Shown piece by piece: positions 1 to 8,721 of a stretch of 49,921 nucleotides of DNA (its first letter is position 1; the number at the start of each line of letters is the position of its first letter). The stretch is from Candidatus Gastranaerophilales bacterium (GTDB taxonomy: Bacteria > Cyanobacteriota > Vampirovibrionia > Gastranaerophilales > Gastranaerophilaceae). Both the position numbers and the translations under genes were made by a program. The notes beneath the pieces are model-generated. The model saw only the letters and a program-made list of their open reading frames with translations, searched no databases and was not told where the DNA came from. The stretch covers positions 1 to 49,921 of the forward strand of contig JAFQHZ010000024.1 in NCBI GenBank assembly GCA_017415185.1, written 5' to 3'.

Positions 1-1082
1 ACAAAATTATATCCAACAACAGCATTAATTTGAGAATTGTTTTGTGTAAAATATTTTAATCTGCCTTGGATATTTTCTTTTGCGCCATCCATTTCTTCTT
101 GCGCTGGAGGATTGTCCGCAAGCTTTTGAAGCTCATTAGCAAAGCCATCTAAAGATTTTTTAATGTTTATTGGCGCAGTACCAATATACATATTAAAAAT
201 TGCACTATGAGCCAATGTTTCATATTGGCTTCGAACAGTATAAGCAAGCCCTTGTTTATCTCTTAAATTAACAAAAAGACGAGAAGAAAGCCCAGAAGAA
301 CCAAGAATATTGTTCAATACAGCAATCTTAGCGCTCAGTGGCGAATCAAAAGAATCAACAAGCCATCCTTGAATAATTTGCGCTTGTGAAGCGTCATTTT
401 TGATTATTTTAACAATTTTATCTTTTTCAAATGGCAATTTAAAAATGTCTTCAATTTCGCAAGATGGTTTTTCGCTTTTCATAAAATCAAAGTTTGATGT
501 GAAATATTTAATCATTTCATCGTCATTTTCAAAATCGCCAACAACAACAATTGATTTAAAACAATTAAACAATTCTTTGTGAGCATCGATTATATCTTGC
601 TTTGTAATTTTGTCTAAATCTTCCAAAATTTTGGTATGAGTTGAAGAATAAGGATGTTCATCATATAAAGTTTTAACAAACATATCTGTCAATTTCATTT
701 TTGGATTATCCAAATCTGAAATGATTTCGCCTTTTAATTTGAAAATTTCTTTTTCAAAATCGTCAAATGTTGAATTCAACATTAAATCTTTAACAAGCTC
801 CATTGCACGATTAAAATCTTCGTTTAAAAATATAAGCGAAAACTTTAGATAATCTTGCTTTGCTTTTGTCACAACATCTATGCATTCATTTTCAAAAGCA
901 AGCGCCAATTCATTTGCGCTATATGTTTTTGTTCCTTGCAACAAAAGTCTTGCAAGAATTGAATTTATTCCATAAAATTTTTCTTTTTTATCTGTTTTGA
1001 AGAAAAAAGAAACACTCATTCTTGGCGTTTTTGGCGCACGTTCTAATAAAATATTAATTCCATTACTTTCATAATGTTTCAT
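1..1082 (-). CDS. M16 family peptidase-like protein, non-catalytic partner (partial)
   Basis: The reading frame starts at 1082 (N-terminus MKHYESNGINILLER) and stays open to the window edge, so about 360 residues of the N-terminal part are visible. It has the M16 fold signature, but the site where the zinc motif HxxEH should lie reads SILARLLLQGT, so the metal ligands are missing. A second M16 hallmark, SRLFVNLRDKQGLAYTVRS, is present; this R/Y segment is typical of the inactive subunit of two-chain M16 peptidases. The start lies one base past the stop codon of the catalytic M16 gene, implying co-translation and a heterodimer. The family role is degradation of peptides or processing of exported proteins; the real substrate is unknown. 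Confidence 0.85.
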   Translation of the reverse strand, partial: MKHYESNGINILLERAPKTPRMSVSFFFKTDKKEKFYGINSILARLLLQGTKTYSANELALAFENECIDVVTKAKQDYLKFSLIFLNEDFNRAMELVKDLMLNSTFDDFEKEIFKLKGEIISDLDNPKMKLTDMFVKTLYDEHPYSSTHTKILEDLDKITKQDIIDAHKELFNCFKSIVVVGDFENDDEMIKYFTSNFDFMKSEKPSCEIEDIFKLPFEKDKIVKIIKNDASQAQIIQGWLVDSFDSPLSAKIAVLNNILGSSGLSSRLFVNLRDKQGLAYTVRSQYETLAHSAIFNMYIGTAPINIKKSLDGFANELQKLADNPPAQEEMDGAKENIQGRLKYFTQNNSQINAVVGYNF

Positions 1083-1083
1083 T

Positions 1084-2424
1084 TTAGTTTTCTCCTTTTG
1101 GAAGCAATAAACTTATTGAAAGTTTTTCGCTAGATAAATATTTCTTTGAAATTTCTTGAAGATATTTGCAATCAATCTCTTCAAGAATTGATAAATATTC
1201 ATTTGCCAAAGTAACATCCTCGCAAACAGTCATCCAATAGCCGATAGCGTCTGCAATGTCGGAAACCATTTCTGATTCTTGCGCAAAATTAACTTTCGCC
1301 CTTTTTTTGGCTTTTTGAAGTTCAATTTCTGTTATATCAGAAAGCTTTTCAAGTTGAGCTTTAATTTCTTCAACAACAACATCTTTTTTGTTGGCATCAA
1401 AATTTGCTTCAATTAAAAAGTTATCCCCATCTTTAAATTGATAATGACAGCTTTCAAGCTGATAATAATGAGGATTTTCAACTTTTTCAATCAAATCTGC
1501 ATATAATCTTGAAGATTTTCCATCTCCCAAAATTGTTGAAATTAAATCAAGCGCAATTGTTTCTTTTAAATTTTTAGCGCTATCACACAAAGCGCCCATC
1601 ATCAAATATCCTGTGTTTACTTCCGAATAATCGACAACTGTTTTTGGATTTTTAATTTCAATTTCGCAATTTGCAACGTCAGGAACGCATTTTTCTATAT
1701 CATCATTATCTTTAAACTTGAAATTTTCTTGAACAAGCTTAAGCATTGCTTCTTCGTCAAATTCGCCAACCACAATTGTTGTGATGTTTTGAGGAGTATA
1801 AAAAGTTTTATAATATTTTGCAATTTCGCTTTGTGAAATATTAGCAATGATTTCTTTTGTGCCGATAACTTCTCTTCTATACGGGTGTTTTTCATACATT
1901 GAAGAGTTCAAATTCTTATATACTTTTCTCCAATTATTGTCTTCGCCCATTCTTATTTCTTCAATGACAACATATCTTTCTCTTTTTTCGCTTGGACTTG
2001 CGCCATTTGGATCGAATTCTGGTCCAATTTCTTCAATTGGGAAAAGCGCATCAACAATCATATCCGCATGCATTTCAAGAGCGATTTTATGATGTTCTTT
2101 TGGGATATTAATATAATAAAAAGTATAGTCTTTCCAAGTCGCAGCGTTGATTATTCCGCCCAACTCTTCCATTTTTCTATCAAATACACCGGCTGGATAT
2201 TTTGTTGTGCCTTTGAATAATAAATGTTCTACAAAGTGCGAAACGCCATTATTTTCTTCATTTTCATTGATTGAGCCTGTTTTTACCCAAGAAGAAACAT
2301 TAATCATTGGGCTTTTCTTATAAGCAAAAACAACTTTATGCCCATTTTCAAGCGTATAAACGCTTAATGGCTTTTCTAAATATGGATATTCAACCAATTC
2401 CTTATTAATCACATTATTATTCAT
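1084..2424 (-). CDS. M16 family zinc peptidase, catalytic subunit
   Basis: 446 residues. The inverted zinc motif HFVEH lies at residues 63-67 (H63, E66, H67), and the third ligand is probably E155 in YVVIEEIRMGED. The spacing between motif and third ligand is about ten residues longer than usual because of an acidic/Pro-Gly-rich insert near residues 135-148. The second half contains the usual non-catalytic M16 repeat. There is no signal peptide, so the protein is probably cytoplasmic. The start overlaps the 3' end of aroH by 8 nt, and the next gene is its inactive partner. Family knowledge supports an ATP-independent metallopeptidase; the substrate is not predictable. Confidence 0.93.
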   Translation of the reverse strand: MNNNVINKELVEYPYLEKPLSVYTLENGHKVVFAYKKSPMINVSSWVKTGSINENEENNGVSHFVEHLLFKGTTKYPAGVFDRKMEELGGIINAATWKDYTFYYINIPKEHHKIALEMHADMIVDALFPIEEIGPEFDPNGASPSEKRERYVVIEEIRMGEDNNWRKVYKNLNSSMYEKHPYRREVIGTKEIIANISQSEIAKYYKTFYTPQNITTIVVGEFDEEAMLKLVQENFKFKDNDDIEKCVPDVANCEIEIKNPKTVVDYSEVNTGYLMMGALCDSAKNLKETIALDLISTILGDGKSSRLYADLIEKVENPHYYQLESCHYQFKDGDNFLIEANFDANKKDVVVEEIKAQLEKLSDITEIELQKAKKRAKVNFAQESEMVSDIADAIGYWMTVCEDVTLANEYLSILEEIDCKYLQEISKKYLSSEKLSISLLLPKGEN

Positions 2425-2785
2425 TTTTCAAATCCCCTCTTAAGACACTTGCGCCTTTAAGATATATATGTTTAATTTCTTTTTGTGTTTTTGTTGTATT
2501 GATATTCAAAAGTACCCTAAGACACTTTTTAAGGCTGTTTTCAACATCAAGCTCTTGATAACACATCATAGGAACTCTTTCAAAGCCGCAATCTAAACGA
2601 GCATATTTTGCAGGAAAATCCGCATTTAAATCAGATGTTAAAGTGAAAATCGCAAAAGAAATGTCCTCAATTTTAACATCGTTTTTTGTCAATATTTCAT
2701 TCAACAATTCAATCGTAGCGCTTCGAATTTCCTCTTTTGTATTAGCGCCAAGCGTGATTGCTCCTCGAATTCCTCTTGAAATCAT
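2417..2785 (-). CDS. aroH: AroH-type chorismate mutase
   Basis: 122 residues, the normal length of the trimeric AroH class. It converts chorismate to prephenate, the branch point to Phe and Tyr. The active-site residues fall at exactly the numbering of the Bacillus subtilis enzyme: R7 (RGIRGAI), R63, C75 and E78 (VPMMCYQELD) and R90 (KKCLR). Its start overlaps the fmt stop by one base, and its end overlaps the downstream peptidase start by 8 nt, so it is embedded in the def-fmt operon. There is no regulatory ACT domain. Confidence 0.95.
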   Translation of the reverse strand: MISRGIRGAITLGANTKEEIRSATIELLNEILTKNDVKIEDISFAIFTLTSDLNADFPAKYARLDCGFERVPMMCYQELDVENSLKKCLRVLLNINTTKTQKEIKHIYLKGASVLRGDLKNE

Positions 2786-3723
2786 TAAATAAACTTTGCT
2801 CCTTTTTGAATTCTTGCTCCGTTTGCAAAAGCAAAAGCTTGCATTTCACCCTTGCCTTCTGGTTTTAAAGTGATTAATTTTATTGCGTCTATTGCGCAAT
2901 ATACAACAATTCCATCTTTTTCTACTGAAGCAACTTCGCCTTGATTGCCGCTTAAGCCTTCGATTAACGATGTTTTCAAAACTTTTATAATTTTGCCATC
3001 ATAGGTTGTATGATTTGTGTTTAATTGATACATCCCTCTAATTTTGTTATGCAAATCGAAAGCATTCATAGACCAATCGATAATTTTTTCTTCTTTTTTC
3101 ATTTTTTTGCAAAATGTTGCTCTATCATGCGCTTGTTCTTTGCATTCTAGAGTTTTATTATATAGGCCTTTTAAAGTTTCATCCAATAATTTTGGTGAAC
3201 GAGCAGAAATTTCACCCATAAGCTCAATTACATTCATATTGATTGGAATATCGATTTCATCTTGCAAACAAATATCCCCCGCATCAAGCTCTAAAACTGT
3301 TTTCATGGTTGTTATTCCAGTTTTAGTTTTGCCATCAATTATGCTTTGAGCAATCGGATTTGCTCCACGATATTCGGGCAACAAGCTCGCATGAAGATTG
3401 ATTGTTGCAATAGTTGGAATATCAATCACTTCTTGGGATAAAATTTGTCCAAAAGCAAAAGTAATGAAAAAATCAGGCTTTAAAGCCTTTAATTTTTCAA
3501 TTATTTCCTCTTCTCGAGAAATTCTATCAGGCTCAAAAACTGGAATAGAGTTTTCTTGGGCCATTTTAGTGATATTTCTTTGTATTATCTTTTTGCCTCT
3601 GTTTGCCGCTTTTGCTTTTTGGGTCACAAGAGCCAAAACTTCATAATCACTTGATTTTATAAAAAAATCAAAACTTTCCAGCGTTATATCAGGAGTGCCT
3701 AAAAATACGATTTTAATTGGCAT
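2785..3723 (-). CDS. fmt: Methionyl-tRNA formyltransferase
   Basis: 312 residues, standard length. It transfers the formyl group from 10-formyl-THF to initiator Met-tRNA. The N-terminal Rossmann-like domain carries the catalytic Asn/His in NLHASLLPEYRGANP, with the SLLP loop, and the catalytic Asp in ELDAGDI. The C-terminal OB-like tRNA-binding domain follows from about residue 205. The start overlaps the def stop by one base (TAATG type), the classical def-fmt pairing. Confidence 0.97.
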   Translation of the reverse strand: MPIKIVFLGTPDITLESFDFFIKSSDYEVLALVTQKAKAANRGKKIIQRNITKMAQENSIPVFEPDRISREEEIIEKLKALKPDFFITFAFGQILSQEVIDIPTIATINLHASLLPEYRGANPIAQSIIDGKTKTGITTMKTVLELDAGDICLQDEIDIPINMNVIELMGEISARSPKLLDETLKGLYNKTLECKEQAHDRATFCKKMKKEEKIIDWSMNAFDLHNKIRGMYQLNTNHTTYDGKIIKVLKTSLIEGLSGNQGEVASVEKDGIVVYCAIDAIKLITLKPEGKGEMQAFAFANGARIQKGAKFI

Positions 3724-4355
3724 TATTCTTTTGAACTTTCTAATTCTTCAATTTCTTTTCTTAATTTTTCGGCTTCAGCAGGGTTTTCCTTTTCCCATTT
3801 TAAAATTTCCTCTTCCAATTCAGGCTCGTCCACAAGACACTCCTCTTGAATTGAAGGAAGGTTATATTTCGCTAAAACATTATTAGCATCAAAACGATTT
3901 CTGCAATGGTCGATGAACAATTTTCCATCTAAATGGTCAAATTCATGCTGAATTGCACGAGCCAAAAGCTCGCCATCTTTTGCCTCTTTAACAAAAGGAC
4001 GTCCATTAATATCGAGCGCTTTCACCATAACGTTTTTATAGCGTCGAACAATCGTATATGCTTTTGGAAAGCTCAAACATCCTTCATAGCTTGAAATTGC
4101 GCCTGATTTTTTGATAATTTTTGGATTAACAAAAACCAATGGATTAATAGGACCATTAGGATCTGAAACATCAATCACAAATATTCTTAAATTTTCGCCC
4201 ACTTGAGGAGCCGCAAGCCCCACACCATTAGCGTGATACATTGTATCTAGCATATCTGTAATTAAAGTTTTTATTTTTTTTGAAATTTTAGTAACTTCTT
4301 TAGATTTTTCCCTTAAAATTGGGTTTCCGTATTCAACAATTTTTAATATAGACAT
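3723..4355 (-). CDS. def: Peptide deformylase
   Basis: 210 residues. It removes the N-formyl group from nascent proteins. All three signature motifs are visible: GVGLAAPQ, EGCLSFP (Cys metal ligand) and QHEFDH (HExxH-type, two His ligands). The last 40 residues or so form a highly charged Glu/Lys-rich helix beyond the catalytic core, which is longer than in most deformylases. First gene of the def-fmt-aroH-M16 operon. There is no Shine-Dalgarno; a TAGTAT hexamer sits 6 nt before the ATG, so the transcript may be leaderless (weak evidence alone). Confidence 0.96.
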   Translation of the reverse strand: MSILKIVEYGNPILREKSKEVTKISKKIKTLITDMLDTMYHANGVGLAAPQVGENLRIFVIDVSDPNGPINPLVFVNPKIIKKSGAISSYEGCLSFPKAYTIVRRYKNVMVKALDINGRPFVKEAKDGELLARAIQHEFDHLDGKLFIDHCRNRFDANNVLAKYNLPSIQEECLVDEPELEEEILKWEKENPAEAEKLRKEIEELESSKE

Positions 4356-4391
4356 AACTAAATACTAACACACTAATCGCATTATAACAAA

Positions 4392-5084
4392 TTAGTCTTT
4401 TTGCGAAATAGATTTTTCAAGCCATTCTTTTGCTCTTTTTGAAGGCAATATATGACCATCAGCTTTTATTCCATATCCAAAAGCGTCTTCCCCTTTGCAC
4501 CATTCATCAATATCAAGACAAATTCCCTTATATTCGGGATCTAGTGCCTTCATTGAAAATGTTCTTCCATATTCAGAAAATTTAAAACCAAAAGGCACTT
4601 TACTGTTTGCTTCAAAATAAATTATGTTATTTTTTGTTATAACATGTCCTATTTTTGAACCTTTTGAAGAACAGTTATTTGCCTGTATAGATTTACACCA
4701 AATATCAGCAGCATAAACTACACCATTTATTCCGCCAGACATTGCAACTTGGCTTTCAGTTGTTCCGTGTTCTTTACAATTTTTGGTTTTAACTTCTAAT
4801 AAATCAGCAAGGGTATCGCAAAAATATACCGTATCATCAGAATGTGTCCCATCCAGTAATTGCCCGTTTGGTTTTGTACCCAAATCCCCATCAAGATAAT
4901 ATTTATCGCTTGTAACTAATTCTTGAACAGATTTATACAATGTCTCGTGAGCATTTTTAAACCTTAGCAAATTATTATCCACCTTTGTTTTTTGAATAAC
5001 CGGCACCAAAACCGCACTTAAAACCCCAATCACCGCAAGAACAATCATCACTTCCGCCAAAGTAAACGCAAATTTGTCTCTCAT
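4392..5084 (-). CDS. Prepilin-like protein with type IV/II N-methylation motif (paralogue 1)
   Basis: 230 residues. A short positive leader (MRDKFA) is followed by FTLAEVMIVLAVIGVLSAVL, the class III signal processed by prepilin peptidase, with Ala instead of Gly at -1 and Glu at +5. The globular part shares with two other genes in this window (minus strand, ending at 23204 and 48902) the pattern SDxYYxxGDLG, a YFC.T.A.LL..K...C block and a C-terminal ADGH...EWLEK motif. It is probably a minor pilin or pseudopilin, exported and membrane-anchored. No pilus assembly genes lie nearby. It has its own (AT)8/hairpin leader. The exact function is unknown. Confidence 0.85.
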   Translation of the reverse strand: MRDKFAFTLAEVMIVLAVIGVLSAVLVPVIQKTKVDNNLLRFKNAHETLYKSVQELVTSDKYYLDGDLGTKPNGQLLDGTHSDDTVYFCDTLADLLEVKTKNCKEHGTTESQVAMSGGINGVVYAADIWCKSIQANNCSSKGSKIGHVITKNNIIYFEANSKVPFGFKFSEYGRTFSMKALDPEYKGICLDIDEWCKGEDAFGYGIKADGHILPSKRAKEWLEKSISQKD

Positions 5085-5090
5085 ATCGAT

Positions 5091-5127
5091 ACTCCTTTGC
5101 GAAGCATTCTAATATATATATATATAT
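5091..5127 (-). promoter_or_regulatory. Conserved leader: (AT)8 tract plus SD-sequestering hairpin
   Basis: Upstream of the prepilin ATG (5084) lie a 16-nt alternating AT tract (5112-5127) and, read on the minus strand, a hairpin whose 3' arm is the Shine-Dalgarno itself: stem GCUUC / GGAGU with loop GCAAA (5091-5105). Outer bases can extend the stem by two pairs. The same arrangement precedes the other two prepilin paralogues with compensating changes in the stem. The AT tract probably overlaps the -10 region; this is inference. Confidence 0.65.
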
Positions 5128-5168
5128 TTCAAGCTAAATGCGGGAATATAAAATAAATGAAGGAAAAA

Positions 5169-6527
5169 CTATCTTCTTCTATTCCATAATTTATAAACTG
5201 GCAAGCCCAACAAAGTTATCACAAGTCCAGGAACAGTGTATAAAGGTTTAAATATTGTAAGCGAAATTATGATTATTCCTGCCAAAACCACAAATACAAC
5301 AGGAATCCAAGAAGGAACACGATATACGTTTTCGGTTTTTGGGTATAATTTTCTCATTTTAAAAATGCCCCAAATTGTAATTGCGTAGAAAATTATTGAA
5401 GAATAAATAACATAATCCAACAATTGAGCATAATTTCCCCACATAATCAAAATACAAATCCAAAAACATTGCAACCAAAGAGAATTTTGAGGCACTTTTG
5501 TTTTTCTATCAATATAAGCAAGGCTTCTGAAGAAAATCCTATCTTTTGCCATTTTGTAATATACTCTTGAACCAGTCAAAATCATTCCATTTGCACACCC
5601 AAAAGCAGAAATTGCAATAATAATGGCGATTATTTTAAGAGCTTTTGAACCAAAAATCGTTTGCATTAATTGCGCAACAACGATATCTTCAGGAGAATTT
5701 TTAATCAAATCCAAAGGAAGATTTGTTAAATAAATCATATTTAAAAGAAAATATAACGATATTACAAGCAAAGTTCCTATTAGCAATGCTTTTTTAATAT
5801 TTTTTTCAGGCTTTTTTATTTCAGAAGTAATAAAAGTAACATTATTCCAAGTAATTGACGCAAACAAAGCCCCAACAATGCTTGTTGAAATAATTTTTAG
5901 CGTTGAAAAATTCCAATTAATGTGGTTGTGTTCAAAACTAAAATTTGAAATGACCGTTTCCAAATTAAATCCAAAGAAAATTCCAACAATAATTATCGCA
6001 ATAATTGAAATTATTTTTGTCAAAGTAAAAAGATTTTGAACAAAAACCCCTTCTTTAATCCCTCTTGAATTAACAAAAGTTATAAATAAAACCATAAAAA
6101 CAGCAAAGAGCTGTTGAATAGATAAAGAATAATTTCCAATTTCGATTAATTTTGCGCTTGATGAAATAAAAGGAAAAATTAAACCCAAAAACTTCGCTAG
6201 TGCAATATTAACCGCAGCAAGCGTTCCTGTTTGAATAACCAAAAACAAAGTCCAACCATAAATGAAAGCGATTTTTTTAGAAAATATTTTTTTTAAATAA
6301 ATATATTGACCGCCTTCGGCAGGAATTGTTGATGACAATTCTCCATAACTCAAAGCCCCGAGCATAGTAATAAAACCTGCTAATATCCAAGTTAAAATCA
6401 ATAATAAAGCAGAATTTGTATCTCTTGCAATGTGTGAGGAAACTATAAAAATGCCGCTTCCAATCATCGAGCCTGCAACAATTGAAATTGCATCTTTTAA
6501 ATCCAAGGTTCTTTTAAGTTCGGACAT
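5169..6527 (-). CDS. APC-superfamily amino acid permease
   Basis: 452 residues, about 12 hydrophobic helices. The unwound TM1 substrate-binding motif GSMIGSGIF is at residues 19-27, followed by the TM2-3 loop motif GALSYGELSSTIPAEGGQY typical of the LAT-like/YfnA branch of APC transporters. It likely imports or exchanges amino acids at the inner membrane; the substrate is not predictable. The C-terminus is short and basic. There is no Shine-Dalgarno; a TATCAT hexamer lies 6 nt before the ATG, compatible with a leaderless start. It follows the small membrane gene by 30 nt. Confidence 0.9.
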   Translation of the reverse strand: MSELKRTLDLKDAISIVAGSMIGSGIFIVSSHIARDTNSALLLILTWILAGFITMLGALSYGELSSTIPAEGGQYIYLKKIFSKKIAFIYGWTLFLVIQTGTLAAVNIALAKFLGLIFPFISSSAKLIEIGNYSLSIQQLFAVFMVLFITFVNSRGIKEGVFVQNLFTLTKIISIIAIIIVGIFFGFNLETVISNFSFEHNHINWNFSTLKIISTSIVGALFASITWNNVTFITSEIKKPEKNIKKALLIGTLLVISLYFLLNMIYLTNLPLDLIKNSPEDIVVAQLMQTIFGSKALKIIAIIIAISAFGCANGMILTGSRVYYKMAKDRIFFRSLAYIDRKTKVPQNSLWLQCFWICILIMWGNYAQLLDYVIYSSIIFYAITIWGIFKMRKLYPKTENVYRVPSWIPVVFVVLAGIIIISLTIFKPLYTVPGLVITLLGLPVYKLWNRRR

Positions 6528-6557
6528 AAAAGGATGATATCACAAACATATTCTTCT

Positions 6558-6818
6558 TTAAAACAAATAGAATAATTTTGAATAAAGAAGATACAAAAAA
6601 ATTGCAAAAAATATTGTTAAAACTTGCTCTTTATAATATTTTGGCGAAAAAAGAAAAAAGATTGAAGCCGCACACAAAGCAAAAAATTCTATTTGATAAT
6701 AAACATAATTTTCAATATTAATTTTAACAACAACAGGCAAATAAGTAACGCTTAAAAGCGCTATAAAAATAAGAATTACTCCATTTATAAAATACTTTTT
6801 CTGCAAATTCCACTTCAT
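6558..6818 (-). CDS. Small membrane protein of unknown function
   Basis: 86 residues with three hydrophobic segments (about 11-32, 41-58 and 65-85) and a basic N-terminus (MKWNLQKKYF). No recognisable family. It begins 3 nt after the stop of the upstream HTH regulator gene (6822-7694), so it is probably co-transcribed with the two regulators and could serve as a membrane partner or target. The Shine-Dalgarno is weak (AAGAA). High AT content raises the chance of a spurious ORF, but its tight fit between neighbours supports it. Confidence 0.6.
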   Translation of the reverse strand: MKWNLQKKYFINGVILIFIALLSVTYLPVVVKINIENYVYYQIEFFALCAASIFFLFSPKYYKEQVLTIFFAIFLYLLYSKLFYLF

Positions 6819-6821
6819 TTC

Positions 6822-7694
6822 TTAAATATTATCTAAAAACTCTTCAATATTATCAAGCGATTTTTCTATCATTGCCTTAAAATCTGCAACATCGCTTTTT
6901 GGAAAAACGACTTTGCATAATATATCATATCTTAAAAGTCTTTTAAATAGCTTTTCTTTGTCTTTTGAAGCATTTGCAATAACGATTTTGTTTCTTGTAA
7001 AGTCAACAACTCTTTCTTCATCTTTTAAAAGATATGATTTTGCTAATCGTCCATACAATTCAAATATTGTCTCTTTTGTATGAGAAATTTTCATTCGTAC
7101 TTCGTCTTCAATAATTTTTGTCAAATTATCAAGCAAAACTTGCTTTGTTTCGTTGTTTTCATCCAAATATACAAGAAGAAGCTTTTCCTTTTCCCATTTG
7201 AATTCCAAAGGCATAATCTTTTGTTCTTGCAAATTTTTAATAACAACATTAACATAACTCTTTGATTCGAGATATTTCTTTAATATGGCGGTTTTTTCAC
7301 TGTAATAACTGCCAATTGAATTCATTCTGTATTTTTCAAATTCCTTTTTAACTTTTATAAAATCTTTTTGATTTGTCAAACAAATCATTTTCTGCACAGC
7401 GCCATAAAAAATTTCAAACTTTTTGCACGAAAGCATAACATAAGCAATTAAAAGCAAATATACAAAAACGCTTAAATCGCATTCTTCAAACTTAAATAAA
7501 TTTTCATATTGCAAAAGCTCGAAAGAATCGTCTTGTTTTTTAATATCAAAGCCCACTTTTTTAATTAAATTTATATGTCTATAAAAAGTCGAATTACCAA
7601 TATTTAAAGAATTCGAAATTTCTTCTTTTGAAGCCTTGCCCTTCATAAGAAGTTTGATGATATATAAAGAATTTTTCTTATCTATCGATTTCAT
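6822..7694 (-). CDS. HTH transcriptional regulator, WYL-like, paralogous to its upstream neighbour
   Basis: 290 residues. The N-terminal winged-helix region (about 1-60) contains KASKEEISNSLNIGNSTFYR, a helix-turn-helix resembling HTH_11/DeoR-like domains. The long remaining part is mostly helical with a beta-rich centre near residues 145-185 (VNVVIKNLQEQKIMPLEFKW), which aligns loosely with a WYL-type ligand domain. The length and layout match the neighbouring gene at 7678-8589, whose end it overlaps by 17 nt. Probably a duplicated pair acting together. The WYL assignment is weaker here than in the neighbour. Confidence 0.65.
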   Translation of the reverse strand: MKSIDKKNSLYIIKLLMKGKASKEEISNSLNIGNSTFYRHINLIKKVGFDIKKQDDSFELLQYENLFKFEECDLSVFVYLLLIAYVMLSCKKFEIFYGAVQKMICLTNQKDFIKVKKEFEKYRMNSIGSYYSEKTAILKKYLESKSYVNVVIKNLQEQKIMPLEFKWEKEKLLLVYLDENNETKQVLLDNLTKIIEDEVRMKISHTKETIFELYGRLAKSYLLKDEERVVDFTRNKIVIANASKDKEKLFKRLLRYDILCKVVFPKSDVADFKAMIEKSLDNIEEFLDNI

Positions 7695-8589
7695 TTTTAT
7701 AAAGCGCCCTTACAAGCTCTAATTTTTCCTTAAACAATGTTTTAATTCTTTCGTCAGAAATATAATAAATTTCAGGACAAAAATACAATAACCTTTGAAG
7801 AAGATAAAATTCATCATCGGTTGGTCTTTTAAGGGTGATTTTATCCCCTTCAATTTTGACAATTTCTTCTTTTTCATCAACAAACAACTTATCATACATT
7901 TTTCGAGAAACAGTATAAGTAACGCTATTTGCAACTAATTCCATTTTGGCATTTTCTTCAACAACATTTTTCACCATATAAATTCTATCAACAGGCAAAT
8001 GAGAAAAATGTTTGCTATTTTTAAGAATCCCATGAAGATATAATCTTTGAGAATATTTGCTTATATCGAGCCTATCTGCTTGAATTGTGATAAATTTATT
8101 TCCGCCTTGGGGCAAAATATAATCCAAAACAATAATGTCTTTTTTTTCGCAATGTTCTTCTAATTGCAAAACAAGACACCAATTAATTGTTGAATAATAG
8201 CCAAAATCAATAAATTTTCTTATATTTTCATTGTTTTTAATATAACGAGCAACCTTATAAAAAGCAAGCATAGTTTTTCTTATTCTATCTTGCTTTTTTT
8301 GAGAAATTAAAAGTTTTTTAACATCTGAAATAACAGCAAATTCTTCTTGTGAAAAATCAAGCTCATTTTCCCTTTTTTCAACTCCATACAAATTTTCACG
8401 CTTATTATTTGTTTTTGTTTTAATGTCAACTCCGCTTTTAATTAACTGATTAATATATCGAGTTACCAAAGGACGAGTAATTTCGATTCCGTCCTCCTTA
8501 AAACCTTCAACAATTTGAGTCTTTGTGCAATCGCTCATACACAAAAGCTTTAACAAATATAGCATTTTATATGTGCTTGAAGTTTTCAA
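7678..8589 (-). CDS. WYL-domain transcriptional regulator (TTG start)
   Basis: 303 residues. The N-terminal HTH (residues 5-55, including TKTQIVEGF and RPLVTRYINQLI) is followed by a helical linker and a WYL-like beta domain at about 150-205: ADRLDISKYSQRLYLHGI and the basic HLPVDRI segment match the sensor core of WYL regulators, which bind nucleic acids or nucleotides. Translation most likely starts at a TTG (8587-8589) because GGAGGG lies 3 nt upstream; the first ATG is codon 9. It is divergent from the S1 gene, with palindromes in the shared promoter, so autoregulation is likely. Confidence 0.78.
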   Translation of the reverse strand: MKTSSTYKMLYLLKLLCMSDCTKTQIVEGFKEDGIEITRPLVTRYINQLIKSGVDIKTKTNNKRENLYGVEKRENELDFSQEEFAVISDVKKLLISQKKQDRIRKTMLAFYKVARYIKNNENIRKFIDFGYYSTINWCLVLQLEEHCEKKDIIVLDYILPQGGNKFITIQADRLDISKYSQRLYLHGILKNSKHFSHLPVDRIYMVKNVVEENAKMELVANSVTYTVSRKMYDKLFVDEKEEIVKIEGDKITLKRPTDDEFYLLQRLLYFCPEIYYISDERIKTLFKEKLELVRALYKNEIDR

Positions 8590-8609
8590 AATCCCTCCAT
8601 TTAGCCATA

Positions 8610-8688
8610 ATTATAACAAAAATATTATTCGTACAAATGTAGTAAATAATTTTTTAATTCCTACAATTGTAGAAAAAAGCACTATAAT
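8610..8688. promoter_or_regulatory. Divergent promoter region with two operator-like palindromes
   Basis: A perfect 12-bp palindrome CTACAATTGTAG lies at 8661-8672, and a 10/12 copy GTACAAATGTAG at 8631-8642, centres 30 bp apart (about three helical turns). The first sits just upstream of a plus-strand -10 TATAAT (8683-8688) for the S1 gene. The second overlaps the expected -35 of the minus-strand promoter whose -10 TATAAT occupies 8610-8615 and serves the WYL gene. The geometry fits a repressor controlling both directions. That the WYL protein is the binder is inference. Confidence 0.6.
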
Positions 8689-8721
8689 AGAGTATGATGA
8701 GCTATGATACAAGGGGATAAT

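Noticed and set aside
400-582. Plus-strand frame antisense to the M16 partner gene
   Set aside because: Shadow of the minus-strand coding region; no ribosome site, unrelated composition.
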